Shown here: positions 1 to 8,700 of the stretch, one piece after another
How positions within the stretch are numbered: position 1 is the first letter of the stretch
Layout: every line of letters starts with the position of its first letter
Assembly (NCBI GenBank): GCA_901538445.1
Contig: LR594584.1
Coordinates: forward strand, 124,001-188,000
Direction: 5' to 3'
Length of the DNA stretch: 64,000 bases
Source: Gemmataceae bacterium
GTDB taxonomy: Bacteria > Planctomycetota > Planctomycetia > Gemmatales > Gemmataceae
The notes under the pieces: model-generated
The model's input: the letters and a program-made list of their open reading frames with translations, nothing else
Databases searched by the model: none
What the model was told of the DNA's origin: nothing
Program-made: the position numbers and the translations under genes

Positions 1-332
1 TGATCGCGGACGCGGGTGCGGTCCGACCGCCCGCGCCGCGGGCGCTCCCGGTCCTGCCGCCGCCCCGCCCCGCCCCGCCCCGACCCCAACCCGCACCCGA
101 TCCCCTCCCGAAGCTCGGCGAGCGGCCGTGACCCGGTGGGCCCGGTGCGGGCCGGAGGGGGCCGGACCGCTGTTCACTCCCGGCCCGCACCGGGCCCGCG
201 TCGTCGCCCGCTCCGTGGTGCCGGGTGCGGGGCTCGCGTCCCGATTCTCGGAAAAGTTCGACACGGCAGCCGGCCGGCGGGGTTAAAGTGGGGGCACCCG
301 TCCCGCACCCGCTCCGGTCGACCGCCTCCACC
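1..332. other. Upstream non-coding stretch
   Basis: GC-rich sequence before the first gene. Open frames here run antisense into the downstream gene and have low-complexity Arg/Pro/Gly composition typical of shadow frames. I see no RNA gene, convincing promoter or repeat. Confidence 0.5.
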
Positions 333-2810
333 ATGAACCGAGCCACCCTCGTTCCGCTCGCCGCCGCACTCGTTCTCGCGTCCCCGGGCGCACGCGCCGC
401 CGACCCGGCCGCGTTCAAGGCCAAGGTCAAGCCGTTCCTCGACGCGCACTGCGTCGATTGCCACGGTCCCGACGTGCAGAAGGCGAAGCTCCGGCTCGAC
501 GACCTCGCCCCGGACCTCGGCGACCCGCGGACGGCCGCGACCTGGGCGACGGTCCACGACAAGATCGCGTCCGGCGAGATGCCGCCGAAGAAGCGCGAGC
601 GGCCCGCGAAGGCCGAACTCGACGCGGCGACCACCTGGCTGCACACCGAACTCCACGCGGCCTCGCTCGCGCGACAGCAGAAACTCGGCCGCGTCGCGGT
701 GCGGCGACTCAACGGCACCGAGTACGAGAACACCGTCCGCGACCTGCTCGGCACGAACGTCAAGCTCAAGGAACTGCTGCCCGAGGACAACTCGGCCGCC
801 GGGTTCGACAACGTCGGTGCGGTGCTCGACGTCTCGGCCACGCACCAACTCCTCTACCTGGAAGCCGCCGAGAAGGCCGTGCGCTCGGTCGTGCCCCCGC
901 ACCCGCCGATCCCGTTCGCGGACCGGCGCACCGGCAAGGAGGTGGCCGAGAAGGGGCCGAACTTCAAGCAGACGCTCACGCGGAGTTGCTACTTGAAGGA
1001 CGACGCGCTCGTCATCTACAGCAAGCTCCCGCGGTACGGGCTGTTCCAGACCGCCGCGGTGCCGACCGCCGGCCGGTACAAGGTGCAGGTGTCGATCGCC
1101 GCGGTCGGGGCGGAGAACACGTCGGTGCCGGCCGCGTTCATGGTCGTCGGCCAGGGCCGCGAGGACCCGGTCCTGCGCGAGATGCGCGACGTGAAGCCCG
1201 GCAAGCCGACCGTCATCGAACTGGAGATCGACCTGGAGCGCCGCGAGGCGTTCGTGGTGAACCTGCTCACCAGTTGGGACATCCGGTCCACCAAGAAGCC
1301 GATCGAGGAGCACACCGGTCCCGGGCTGCTCGTCGAGTGGGTCAAGATCGAGGGGCCGGTCGGCGCGTGGCCGCCGAAGAGCTACGACAGCCTGTTCGCC
1401 GGGGTGCCGCTGAAGCCGCGGTCGGTCGCGAAGGCCGAGGCCGAGGGGAAGGCCCCGCCGAAGGTCGCCCCGAACCGGAGCGAGGCCGCGTGGGCGAGCG
1501 ACCCGCTCGTGCCGGCGTCCGCCAAGCCGAAGGAGGACGCCGAGCGGTTGATCCGATCGTTCCTGCCGCGCGCGTTCCGCCGCCCCGTGCCCGAGGACGT
1601 CGCGAAGGCGTTCGTCGCCCGCGTCCACGACCGGCTCGACAAGGGCGAACCGTTCCTCGACGCGATGGCGTTCGCGTACAAGTCGGTCCTCGCGTCGCCG
1701 CACTTCCTGCTTCTCGCGGAACCGACCACAACCGGCCCGGCGCTCGACGACTACGCGGTCGCCGCCCGGCTCTCGTACTTCCTGTGGTCCACGCTCCCCG
1801 ACGACGAACTCCTCGCGCTGGCGAAGAAGGGCGAACTCGCGAAGCCGGCGGTGCTGCGGGCGCAGGTCGAGCGGATGCTCGGCGACCCGAAGGCGCAACG
1901 GTTCACCGAGAACTTCGTGGGCCAGTGGCTGGACCTCCGCAAGATCGCCGCGACCATCCCGGACCCGAGCCTGTACGGCGAGTTCGACGGCACCCTGCTC
2001 TGGGCGATGCCCCGCGAGACCACGCTGTTCTTCGACGAGATCCTCAAGCACGACCGGAGCCTGCTGGAGTTCATCGACTCCGACTGGACCATGCTGAACG
2101 AGCGGCTCGCGCGGCACTACGGCATCCCGGGCGTGGCCGGCAACGACTTCCGCAAGGTCGCGCTGCCGCCGGGGAGCCACCGGGGCGGGGTGCTGACGCA
2201 CGCGAGCGTGCTGAAGGTGACGGCCGACGGCACCCGCACCTCACCGGTGATCCGCGGCACCTGGGTGCTGCACAAGATCGTCGGCCGGCCGCCGGCCCCG
2301 CCCCCGCCCGACGTCCCGAGCATCGAGCCGGACATCCGCGGGGCCACCACGATCCGCCAGCAACTGGACAAGCACCGCAACGTCGCGGCGTGCGCGTCGT
2401 GCCACGTCCACATCGACCCGCCGGGGTTCGCGCTGGAGAGCTTCGACCCGATCGGCGGGTGGCGCGAGTTCTACCGGGCGAGCACCCGCACCCCGAAGGG
2501 GGCCGTGACGATTCCGGGGTACGCGGGCCGCCCGGTCTTCCGCGGGCCGGACGTGGACGCCACCGGCGAGACGCACGACGGCAAGAAGTTCGCGAACATC
2601 GACGGGTACAAGGCGCTGCTCCTGGCCGACAAGGACCAGGTGGCCCGCAACCTCGCCGAGAAGTTGCTCGTGTACGCGACCGGGGCCGACGTCCAGTTCG
2701 CGGACCGCGAGGTCATCGAGCGGATCGTAGCCGCGGTCCGCGACAAGAAGTACGGGTTCCGCACCCTCGTCCACGAGGTCGTGCAGAGCCGGGCGTTCCT
2801 GAACAAGTAG
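333..2810 (+). CDS. DUF1592-family cytochrome-like exported protein
   Basis: The 825-residue protein starts with a signal peptide (cleavage near residue 22, after ARAA). A planctomycete-type cytochrome c motif follows (CVDCH, residues 40-44). The rest matches the multi-domain DUF1587/DUF1595/DUF1592/DUF1588/DUF1585 architecture, with a second CxxCH (CASCH, about residues 687-691) in the region usually assigned to DUF1588. These proteins are exported and abundant in planctomycetes; their reaction is not established, although heme binding is expected. The ATG at 333 is chosen because it places the signal peptide at the N-terminus, whereas an upstream in-frame ATG at 225 adds a non-hydrophobic tail. 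A DUF1552 gene follows in the same direction, the usual partner of this family. Confidence 0.9.
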   Translation: MNRATLVPLAAALVLASPGARAADPAAFKAKVKPFLDAHCVDCHGPDVQKAKLRLDDLAPDLGDPRTAATWATVHDKIASGEMPPKKRERPAKAELDAATTWLHTELHAASLARQQKLGRVAVRRLNGTEYENTVRDLLGTNVKLKELLPEDNSAAGFDNVGAVLDVSATHQLLYLEAAEKAVRSVVPPHPPIPFADRRTGKEVAEKGPNFKQTLTRSCYLKDDALVIYSKLPRYGLFQTAAVPTAGRYKVQVSIAAVGAENTSVPAAFMVVGQGREDPVLREMRDVKPGKPTVIELEIDLERREAFVVNLLTSWDIRSTKKPIEEHTGPGLLVEWVKIEGPVGAWPPKSYDSLFAGVPLKPRSVAKAEAEGKAPPKVAPNRSEAAWASDPLVPASAKPKEDAERLIRSFLPRAFRRPVPEDVAKAFVARVHDRLDKGEPFLDAMAFAYKSVLASPHFLLLAEPTTTGPALDDYAVAARLSYFLWSTLPDDELLALAKKGELAKPAVLRAQVERMLGDPKAQRFTENFVGQWLDLRKIAATIPDPSLYGEFDGTLLWAMPRETTLFFDEILKHDRSLLEFIDSDWTMLNERLARHYGIPGVAGNDFRKVALPPGSHRGGVLTHASVLKVTADGTRTSPVIRGTWVLHKIVGRPPAPPPPDVPSIEPDIRGATTIRQQLDKHRNVAACASCHVHIDPPGFALESFDPIGGWREFYRASTRTPKGAVTIPGYAGRPVFRGPDVDATGETHDGKKFANIDGYKALLLADKDQVARNLAEKLLVYATGADVQFADREVIERIVAAVRDKKYGFRTLVHEVVQSRAFLNK

Positions 2811-2824
2811 CTAAGGGCTCTGGT

Positions 2825-2945
2825 GCCCGGGGTTGAAACCCCGGGCTATATCCGGTGACCCCTTCGGGGTCCGGGTGTACCGTGCGGCCCTCTTCTGCGA
2901 CCCCAACGGGGTCTCCGAGAATAGCCCGGGGTTTCAACCCCGGGC
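2825..2945. repeat. Nested palindromic repeat between the DUF1592 and DUF1552 genes
   Basis: Two perfectly complementary 25-base arms (2825-2849 and 2921-2945) flank about 70 bases. Each arm is itself a hairpin, GCCCGGGG-TTGAAA-CCCCGGGC. The inner part also holds smaller complementary GACCCC/GGGGTC elements. It could act as a terminator or attenuator between the two genes, or be a dispersed REP/MITE-like element. There is no T-run. Confidence 0.7.
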
Positions 2946-2979
2946 GCACTGACGCGCTTTCCCCCGAAGGGAGTTCCCG

Positions 2980-4239
2980 ATGCCGCTCAAGCCCCTCGAC
3001 CGCCGCACCCTGCTCCGCGCCTCGGGCGTCGCCATCGGGCTGCCGGTGCTCGACGCGATGCTCCCGGCCCGCGTCCGTGCGGCCGACGCGAAGGCGGTCG
3101 CGCCGCGGCGGGTGGTACTCGTCGGCCGACCGCTCGGGATGTACGCCCCGTTCTTCTTCCCCGAGAAGCCGGGCAAGGACTACGAGCCGAGCCGCTACCT
3201 GAAGATCCTCAAACCGCACCGCGACGAGTTCACCGTGTTCTCGGGCGTCTCGCACCGCTACCCCGCGGGGCACTTCGCCGAGGTCGGGCTGTTCACCGGG
3301 GTCCACCCGGACAACATCCGCCCGAACGAGATCCGCAACGGCATCTCGCTCGACCAGGAGATCGCCGCGCACGTCGGCGGCCAGACGCGGTTCCCGTCGC
3401 TCGTCCTCGGCGGCGGCGACGCGGCCTGGAACCGCCGCGGGGTGCGGGTGCCGGCCCAATCGCGGGCCACCCAGGTGTTCAAGCAGTTGTTCGTCCGCGG
3501 GACGCCCGACGAGGAGGCCCGCGAGATGCGCCGCATCCGCGACGGGCAGAGCATCCTCGACGGGGTCCGCTCGCAGGTCGCGACGCTCAACACGAAGCTC
3601 GGCGAGGCCGACCGCGTGCGGCTCGACCAGTACCTCGCGTCGGTCCGCGAGGCCGAGCAGCGGTTGCAGCAGGACGAGAAGTGGGTGAAGACGCCGAAGC
3701 CCGAGGTGAAACCCGCGGCCCCGGTCCAGGAGTTCGGCGGCCCGCAGTTGCTCCAGCGGAGCCGGCAGTGGTTCGAGTTGGTGCAACTCGCGCTGAGGAC
3801 CGACTCGACCCGCGTGGTGTCGCTGCACCTCGGCTCGCAGGAGCGGCCGGAGATCGAGGGCGTCACGCTCCCGCACCACGACGCCTCGCACCACGGGCAG
3901 GAGCCGACCAAGCTCGAACAGCTCGCGCTCATCGAGGAAGCGGAACTGAGGGTGTTCGGCGAGTTCCTCGACAAGATGAAGGAGAGCCGCGAGGGCGGCG
4001 ACACGCTCCTCGGCCGCACCGCGGTCGTCTACGCGAGCAACCTGGGCAACTCGTCGTCGCACGACAACACCAACCTCCCGGTGCTGCTCGCCGGGGGCGG
4101 GTTCAAGCACGCCGGGCACGTCGCGTTCGACCGGAAGAACAACACGCTGCTCTCGAACCTGTACGTCCGGGTGCTGCACCAGACCGGGATCGAGGCGAAG
4201 GCGTTCGGGGCGAGCACCGGGGTGGTGACCGAGGTGTAA
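2980..4239 (+). CDS. DUF1552 domain-containing exported protein
   Basis: The 419-residue protein opens with a twin-arginine signal (DRRTLLRASG, residues 7-16, then a short hydrophobic stretch ending ARVRAAD), so it should be exported folded by the Tat system. The body matches the planctomycete DUF1552 family, with motifs such as FSGVSHR and LPHHDASHH. Function is unknown; these proteins are nearly always encoded next to DUF1592/cytochrome-like proteins, as here. An AAGGGAG ribosome-binding site lies just upstream of the ATG. Co-transcription with the upstream gene is possible but the palindromic repeat lies between them. Confidence 0.88.
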   Translation: MPLKPLDRRTLLRASGVAIGLPVLDAMLPARVRAADAKAVAPRRVVLVGRPLGMYAPFFFPEKPGKDYEPSRYLKILKPHRDEFTVFSGVSHRYPAGHFAEVGLFTGVHPDNIRPNEIRNGISLDQEIAAHVGGQTRFPSLVLGGGDAAWNRRGVRVPAQSRATQVFKQLFVRGTPDEEAREMRRIRDGQSILDGVRSQVATLNTKLGEADRVRLDQYLASVREAEQRLQQDEKWVKTPKPEVKPAAPVQEFGGPQLLQRSRQWFELVQLALRTDSTRVVSLHLGSQERPEIEGVTLPHHDASHHGQEPTKLEQLALIEEAELRVFGEFLDKMKESREGGDTLLGRTAVVYASNLGNSSSHDNTNLPVLLAGGGFKHAGHVAFDRKNNTLLSNLYVRVLHQTGIEAKAFGASTGVVTEV

Positions 4240-4287
4240 CGCTGGCCCCGCGGGGCGCGCACCGGTCGGGCGCGCGTTCGGACCGCC

Positions 4288-4316
4288 TTGACACCGCCCC
4301 GTGGGTCGCGGATACT
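4288..4316 (+). promoter_or_regulatory. Sigma-70-like promoter of the GntR gene
   Basis: A perfect -35 TTGACA (4288-4293), a 17-base spacer and a -10 GATACT (4311-4316). Transcription would begin near 4323, about 30 bases before the chosen ATG. The minus-strand promoter at 9728-9756 has the same -35 and spacing and a similar -10. Confidence 0.7.
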
Positions 4317-4324
4317 GACCGCGG

Positions 4325-4342
4325 CATCTTGTATGCATGGTC
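4325..4342 (+). promoter_or_regulatory. Putative GntR operator (autoregulation)
   Basis: CATCTTGTATGCATGGTC lies at the predicted transcription start. It matches the 18-base near-palindrome at 9701-9718 on the opposite strand, and the wider 21-base block 4319-4339 matches 9704-9724 (complement) at 20 of 21 bases. The distance from the -10 box is identical at both sites. TTGTATACAA-like palindromes are typical of GntR/FCD regulators. I infer that the adjacent GntR protein binds here and represses itself. Confidence 0.6.
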
Positions 4343-4353
4343 ACGGGGCACCG

Positions 4354-5040
4354 ATGTCCGCGCTCTCCCAGCAGGTGTACGACGAACTCCGCCGCCGGCT
4401 CGCGGCCGGGGCGCTCGACGGCGGCCCGCTCTCCGAGCCGACGCTGGCGAAGGACCTCGGGGTGAGCCGGACCCCGGTCCGCGAGGCGATCCGCCGCCTC
4501 GAGGCCGAGCGGTTGCTCGAGCAGAAGCCGAAGCGGGGCACCTACGTCCGCCGGCCGGACGCGAGGGAGATCGACGAACTCTTCGAGCTCCGGTGCCTGG
4601 TCGAACCGAACGCCGCGGCGCGGGCCGCGGAGACCCGCGGCGGGGCCGTCGCCCGGTCCGTGCCGGCCGTGCTGCACCGCATGAAGGCGGTTCTCGGCGA
4701 GCTGCGGGTCGCGGACGGCGACGGGGCCGCGCGCCTGGAGCGGGAGCACGCCTCGCTCGACCTGGACTTCCACCGGGCGATCCTCGAGGCCGCCGGCAAC
4801 CAGACCATCACCGCGCTCGCGTCGTCGGTGGGGATGCTGGCGCGGGCCCTGGCGGTCCCGAAGGACTCCACGGACCGCGTCCACCGCCGCCTGGTCCGGG
4901 CGCACCGTGAGCACCGGGCCATCTGGGAGGCGATCCGGGCGGGTTCGCCGGCCGAGGCGTCCGCGGAAATGCTCGCCCACCTGACGCACGGCCGCCGCAC
5001 CGCGGCCGCGTACTTCGCCGAACGGGCCGCGACCGACTGA
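4354..5040 (+). CDS. GntR/FCD-family transcriptional regulator
   Basis: The 228-residue protein has an N-terminal winged helix (about residues 1-70; SEPTLAKDLGVSRTPVREAIRR is the GntR helix-turn-helix, given here as its extent only) and a C-terminal all-helical FCD ligand domain with the expected D/H metal-site pattern (DLDFHRAILEAAGN, then HREHRAIWEAI). Upstream in-frame ATGs at 4288 and 4333 fall in the promoter and operator, so the ATG at 4354 is preferred. The gene converges on the aldolase/MFS/kelch operon with a 27-base gap. The shared operator suggests it senses that operon's substrate; NanR, the sialic-acid repressor, is an FCD-type member. Confidence 0.88.
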   Translation: MSALSQQVYDELRRRLAAGALDGGPLSEPTLAKDLGVSRTPVREAIRRLEAERLLEQKPKRGTYVRRPDAREIDELFELRCLVEPNAAARAAETRGGAVARSVPAVLHRMKAVLGELRVADGDGAARLEREHASLDLDFHRAILEAAGNQTITALASSVGMLARALAVPKDSTDRVHRRLVRAHREHRAIWEAIRAGSPAEASAEMLAHLTHGRRTAAAYFAERAATD

Positions 5041-5067
5041 CGCCGGACCGCGGGGCGAACGGTCCAC

Positions 5068-5982
5068 TCAAACCCGGACCCAGTCGAAGAAGCCGAGTTC
5101 CGCCAGTTCGGATTCGAGGCGGCGCGCCCGCTCCTCGCCCAGCGGGGCGTGCGGCAGGCGCGGCGGGCCGACGGGGACGCCGAGCATGCCCATCACCGCC
5201 TTCGCGGCGGCCATGAAGCCGTGGCCCGCGAGCACCTGCACCAGCCGCACGGACCGGAACTGGTGCTCGCGGGCCGCGGCGAGGTCGCCCCGGCCGGCCG
5301 CTTCGAGCAGGGGGTGGTAGATGGGGGCCGCGAAGTTGTAGGTGCTGCCGACCGCGCCCTTCGCCCCGAGCGCGACCGCGGCGAGCAGCGCCTCGTCGGT
5401 CCCCCAGGGCACGTCGAACCGCCCGCCCGCGGCGTTCAGGCACAGTTGAAAGCCCATCAGGTCCGCGTTCGTGAACTTCGCGCCGGCCAGGTTCGGGATC
5501 CGCTCGGCCCCCCGCTCCAGCACCTCCGCGGTCGGCAGCGACACCCCGGTCATGCTCGGGATGTCGTAGAAGTAGAACGGCAGCCCGGGGGCCGCCGCCG
5601 CGACGCTCGCGCAGCAGGCGATCAGGTCGTCCGTGGTCCGCGGCTTGAAGTAACTCGGGGACAGGGCCGACACGGCGGTGGCCCCGGTGCGGGCCGCGTG
5701 GGCCGCCAGTTCCCGCGAATCGGCCAGGCAGTTCGACCCGACGTGGACCACGACGCGCAGGTCGGTCCCGCGGGCCGCGGCAACCCAGCGCTCGGTCAGC
5801 GCGAGCCGCTCGGTCAGGGCGAGCGAGTGGCACTCGCCGGTGCTGCCGGCCACGAACGCGGCGCGGACGCCCGTGCGGACCAGGTGCTCGGCCTGCTTCT
5901 CGACCCGGTCCAGGTCGAGGCCGCCGTCGCGGTCGAAGGGGGTGTGGGTCGCGGCCACGAGGCCGGTGATGCGGAAGGTCAT
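5068..5982 (-). CDS. nanA: N-acetylneuraminate lyase-like aldolase (DHDPS/NAL family)
   Basis: This 304-residue TIM-barrel protein carries the family signatures GSTGE (46-50), the catalytic Tyr in FYFYDIPSMTG (Tyr139) and the Schiff-base Lys in AGAKFTNADL (Lys169), plus GTDEALL. The phrase AGAKFTNADLMGF resembles animal-type N-acetylneuraminate lyases more than dihydrodipicolinate synthase. The predicted reaction is cleavage of N-acetylneuraminate to N-acetylmannosamine and pyruvate in the cytoplasm. It is the last gene of the operon, and its ATG overlaps the stop of the MFS gene by four bases (ATGA), indicating translational coupling. Another 2-keto-3-deoxy sugar acid aldolase remains possible. 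Confidence 0.75.
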   Translation of the reverse strand: MTFRITGLVAATHTPFDRDGGLDLDRVEKQAEHLVRTGVRAAFVAGSTGECHSLALTERLALTERWVAAARGTDLRVVVHVGSNCLADSRELAAHAARTGATAVSALSPSYFKPRTTDDLIACCASVAAAAPGLPFYFYDIPSMTGVSLPTAEVLERGAERIPNLAGAKFTNADLMGFQLCLNAAGGRFDVPWGTDEALLAAVALGAKGAVGSTYNFAAPIYHPLLEAAGRGDLAAAREHQFRSVRLVQVLAGHGFMAAAKAVMGMLGVPVGPPRLPHAPLGEERARRLESELAELGFFDWVRV

Positions 5983-7229
5983 GGGGCTCCTGCGTTGGGA
6001 CGGTGCGGTGCCGCAACGGGCCGCACCACGAGCAAGCATACACCGGCCACGAGCACGAACCCGCCGGCCATCTGGAACGTCGCGGACAGGGGCACGTTCT
6101 GGTCCTTGAGCCACCCGCCGGCGAAGGTCATCGCGCCGCCGGCCGTCGTGCCGGCGAAGTTGAGCAGCCCGTAGCCCGTGGCCCAGTACTTCCAGGAGAC
6201 CTGGGTGCAGACGGCGGGCATCAGGTTCGCGTCGAGGCTGCCCCGGGCCGAGCCCGCGACCAGCACGCACCCGACGAGCACCGGCACCGACGCCGTCGCC
6301 CCGAGGACGACGAACGCGACCGCCGCCGCGACGTACCACGCCCCGGGGATCAGCGTGCGGGCCCGCGGGCGCGTGCGGCTCCACCGGTCCGACAGCGACG
6401 ACGCCACGACCATGCCGGCGAACGCCGCCGCGCTGAACGCCGAGGTGCCGAGCAGGCCCGCCCACCGCGAGGCGACGCCGAGTTCGGTGCGGAAGAACTC
6501 CGGGAGCCAGTTCCGCAGCGTCCACAGCGCGGCACCGTCGAAGGCGCTCATCACCAGCAGCAGCAGAAACCCGCGGGCCGCCAGACCGCTCGACGCGCCG
6601 CCGGCCGGCACGGGGGCCGCGGCCCGAGGGGTCTCGGCCCCGGTACTGCCCTCGGGCGGTCGCGGGAGCAACGCGACCAGCACGAGGGCGTAGCCGACGC
6701 CGATCGCGCCGAAGATGTGGAACGCTGCCCGCCAGCCGACCTCGTCGGCCACGAGCCCGCCGAGGCCGCCGCAGATCGCGCCGGCGTGCGTGCCGCTCAG
6801 GTGCAGCGCGGTCGCGCGGGACCGGGTCGAACCGCGGTGGTACTCGGCGATCAGCGCCACCGCGGCCGGCATGTAGAACGCCTCGCTCACCCCCATGATC
6901 GCGCGGGCTGCCAGCATGCCCTCGAACGACAGCACCGACCCGGTCGCGAACGTGGCCGCCGACCAGACGGCGAGACTGGCGAAGATGACGGGCCGCCGGC
7001 CGAACCGGTCGGCGGCGTAGCCGGCGAAGAGGCTGCACGCCCCGTACACCCACATGAACGTCGAGGACACGAGGCCGAACTGCGCGTCGCCGAGGGTGAA
7101 CGCCGCCTTCACCGGCTCGCCCATCGCCGTCACGATGTTGCGGTCGAGGTAGTTCAGGAGCGCGACGACCCACAGCATCGCCACCACGACCCACGCCGCC
7201 CGGGATGTCGCCGAGGTCTGCGGACCCAT
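5979..7229 (-). CDS. Major facilitator superfamily transporter
   Basis: The 416-residue protein has about twelve hydrophobic segments and MFS hallmarks: LNYLDRNIV in the first helix and the loop 2-3 motif GYAADRFGRRPV. It probably imports the organic acid or sugar acid used by the downstream aldolase across the inner membrane. It starts three bases after the stop of the kelch gene and overlaps the aldolase by four bases, so the three form one translational unit. Substrate assignment as sialic acid rests only on neighbours. Confidence 0.85.
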   Translation of the reverse strand: MGPQTSATSRAAWVVVAMLWVVALLNYLDRNIVTAMGEPVKAAFTLGDAQFGLVSSTFMWVYGACSLFAGYAADRFGRRPVIFASLAVWSAATFATGSVLSFEGMLAARAIMGVSEAFYMPAAVALIAEYHRGSTRSRATALHLSGTHAGAICGGLGGLVADEVGWRAAFHIFGAIGVGYALVLVALLPRPPEGSTGAETPRAAAPVPAGGASSGLAARGFLLLLVMSAFDGAALWTLRNWLPEFFRTELGVASRWAGLLGTSAFSAAAFAGMVVASSLSDRWSRTRPRARTLIPGAWYVAAAVAFVVLGATASVPVLVGCVLVAGSARGSLDANLMPAVCTQVSWKYWATGYGLLNFAGTTAGGAMTFAGGWLKDQNVPLSATFQMAGGFVLVAGVCLLVVRPVAAPHRPNAGAP

Positions 7230-7232
7230 CGC

Positions 7233-8291
7233 TCAGTTTCCGTGGGGGGGGCGGAACGACAGCACCTCGGGCGAGCGTACCCCGGGCCGCACCTCGCCCC
7301 CGGGGATCACCCAGCGGTCGGCCCAGCGGACGACGGGCACCGTCACCCGCGGGGCCGGGAGCGTCCCGGCGGCGGTCCAGGTATTCGCGGCCGCGTCGTA
7401 CCGGAGCACCGCGGGCGAGAAGCCCGGGTGAGCGGCCGGCGGGTCGAAGTTTACGTGCGAGCCGTCGTCGCCGCCGAGGAGCCAGAACCCGCGGTCGTCG
7501 GCCGGGGCCGGCGACGGGGCCGCGACCGTCGGCCGCGGCAGGTCGGCGATCCGGTCCCACCCCGCACCGGGGCGGAAGCGGTAACCGTCCGCGAGGTAGG
7601 TCCGCTGCGCTTTCCCGTCCGCCCCGGCCGCGAGGCTCGCTCCGCCGACGACGTACAGCGTCGCGCCGCAGGCGGCGGCCGTGGCCAGAATCCGCCCCGG
7701 GCCGGGCAGCGGCGGCTCGCGCCGCCAGGTCGCGTCCGGCGAACTCAGGTCGAGCGAAAATGCGGTCGCGAGGGCCTCCGTCGAGGCCGGAGCTTCCTGC
7801 CCGCCCACGACGAAGAGCCGGTGGCCGACGATTGCCCCGCACCCGTTCGCGACGGTGATCGGCAGCGGCGGAAGGGGATCGACGCGCGAGCCCTCGCCCG
7901 ACACGGTGACGCGGAACACGTCGGCAAAGTGGCCGCCGGCGTTGCTCCCCCCGGCACACACGACGCCGCCGCTCCACGCCGCGGAGACACCGTACCCGAG
8001 GGGCCGGGGGAGCCGGCCGACCCGACGCCACCGGCCCGCCGGCGCGTCGAGGTAGAAGACGGCGTCGGTCCAGACTTTCGTGCCGCCGTCCCACGGCTTG
8101 CGGTCCGGGAAGTGCGCCCCGCCGGCGACCACCAGACCGTTGCTCGTGCCCGCGAACGAGCCGGCGAACCCCTCCGGATCGGGGACCGGCGGGAGCGCGT
8201 CGCCGACCGGTTCTCCCCGGCACGAGGCCAGGACCACGGCGACGCCCGCGGACAGTATGCCGAGACTCGAACGCACCGCACCGCGGGGCAT
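7233..8291 (-). CDS. Cyclically permuted kelch lipoprotein (NanM-like mutarotase/epimerase family)
   Basis: The 352-residue protein begins with a lipoprotein signal (lipobox VLASC, Cys near residue 24). It continues as a six-bladed kelch-type propeller: repeated GG doublets with spaced Trp/Tyr, and the opening blade AGGAHFPDRKPWDGGTKVW, typical of the cyclically permuted mutarotase family that includes N-acetylneuraminate epimerase NanM. NanM converts alpha- to beta-sialic acid outside the cytoplasm, which fits a secreted form beside a transporter and an NAL-type aldolase. Lipid anchoring to the outer or inner membrane is inferred. Other permuted kelch proteins have unknown roles. Confidence 0.75.
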   Translation of the reverse strand: MPRGAVRSSLGILSAGVAVVLASCRGEPVGDALPPVPDPEGFAGSFAGTSNGLVVAGGAHFPDRKPWDGGTKVWTDAVFYLDAPAGRWRRVGRLPRPLGYGVSAAWSGGVVCAGGSNAGGHFADVFRVTVSGEGSRVDPLPPLPITVANGCGAIVGHRLFVVGGQEAPASTEALATAFSLDLSSPDATWRREPPLPGPGRILATAAACGATLYVVGGASLAAGADGKAQRTYLADGYRFRPGAGWDRIADLPRPTVAAPSPAPADDRGFWLLGGDDGSHVNFDPPAAHPGFSPAVLRYDAAANTWTAAGTLPAPRVTVPVVRWADRWVIPGGEVRPGVRSPEVLSFRPPHGN

Positions 8292-8298
8292 GGGCGGC

Positions 8299-8685
8299 TC
8301 ACTTCGTGGGTGCCGGGACGTCGATGTCGAGGGTCCGCGCGGCGGCCGCGCCCTCCCACGCGAACGTGTGCGGCGGGAACAGCGGCCGGCCGTTCGGCGC
8401 GTCGTCGCCCGCCGGCCGCCCGTCGTACCCGGTCACCGTGACGAGGTACGCCCCGGCCGCGAGCCCCGTGCCGCCGTTCGAGGTGCGGAACGAGCCGTTC
8501 TCGATCGTCGCCATGCCCTGTTGGCCGAGGTTCCCCCGGGCCGCGTCGGGCTCAAACATGACCATCCCCACCGGCACCGGTTGCCCGCGGTACACGACCC
8601 GCCCCGAGACCTCGTGACGGGTCGGCCCCTCGCCCGCGCACCCGGCGGCCGCGAGCGCACAGCACAGCAGTTGCCACGGTCGCAT
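8299..8685 (-). CDS. Small lipoprotein with carboxypeptidase-regulatory-like (transthyretin-like) fold
   Basis: The 128-residue protein has a lipobox (AAGC, Cys near residue 16) and then a beta-rich domain with the pattern VSGRVVYRGQPVPVG...GAYLVTVTGYDG. This is characteristic of the small lipoproteins encoded next to DUF1559 prepilin-like genes in planctomycetes. Function is unknown; a periplasmic or surface binding role is likely. It lies seven bases upstream of the kelch gene and 15 bases downstream of the DUF1559 gene, within the operon. Confidence 0.75.
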   Translation of the reverse strand: MRPWQLLCCALAAAGCAGEGPTRHEVSGRVVYRGQPVPVGMVMFEPDAARGNLGQQGMATIENGSFRTSNGGTGLAAGAYLVTVTGYDGRPAGDDAPNGRPLFPPHTFAWEGAAAARTLDIDVPAPTK

Positions 8686-8700
8686 CGGTGTGCCTCCGGG

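Noticed and set aside
174-2201. Long minus-strand open frame antisense to the DUF1592-family gene (675 codons)
   Set aside because: It has Arg/Val/Asp-rich low-complexity translation typical of antisense frames in GC-rich genes, while the plus strand encodes a recognisable family with a signal peptide and CxxCH motifs.
4288-4353. GntR protein start at 4288 or 4333
   Set aside because: These ATGs overlap the -35 box and the operator respectively; the homologous N-terminus begins at 4354.
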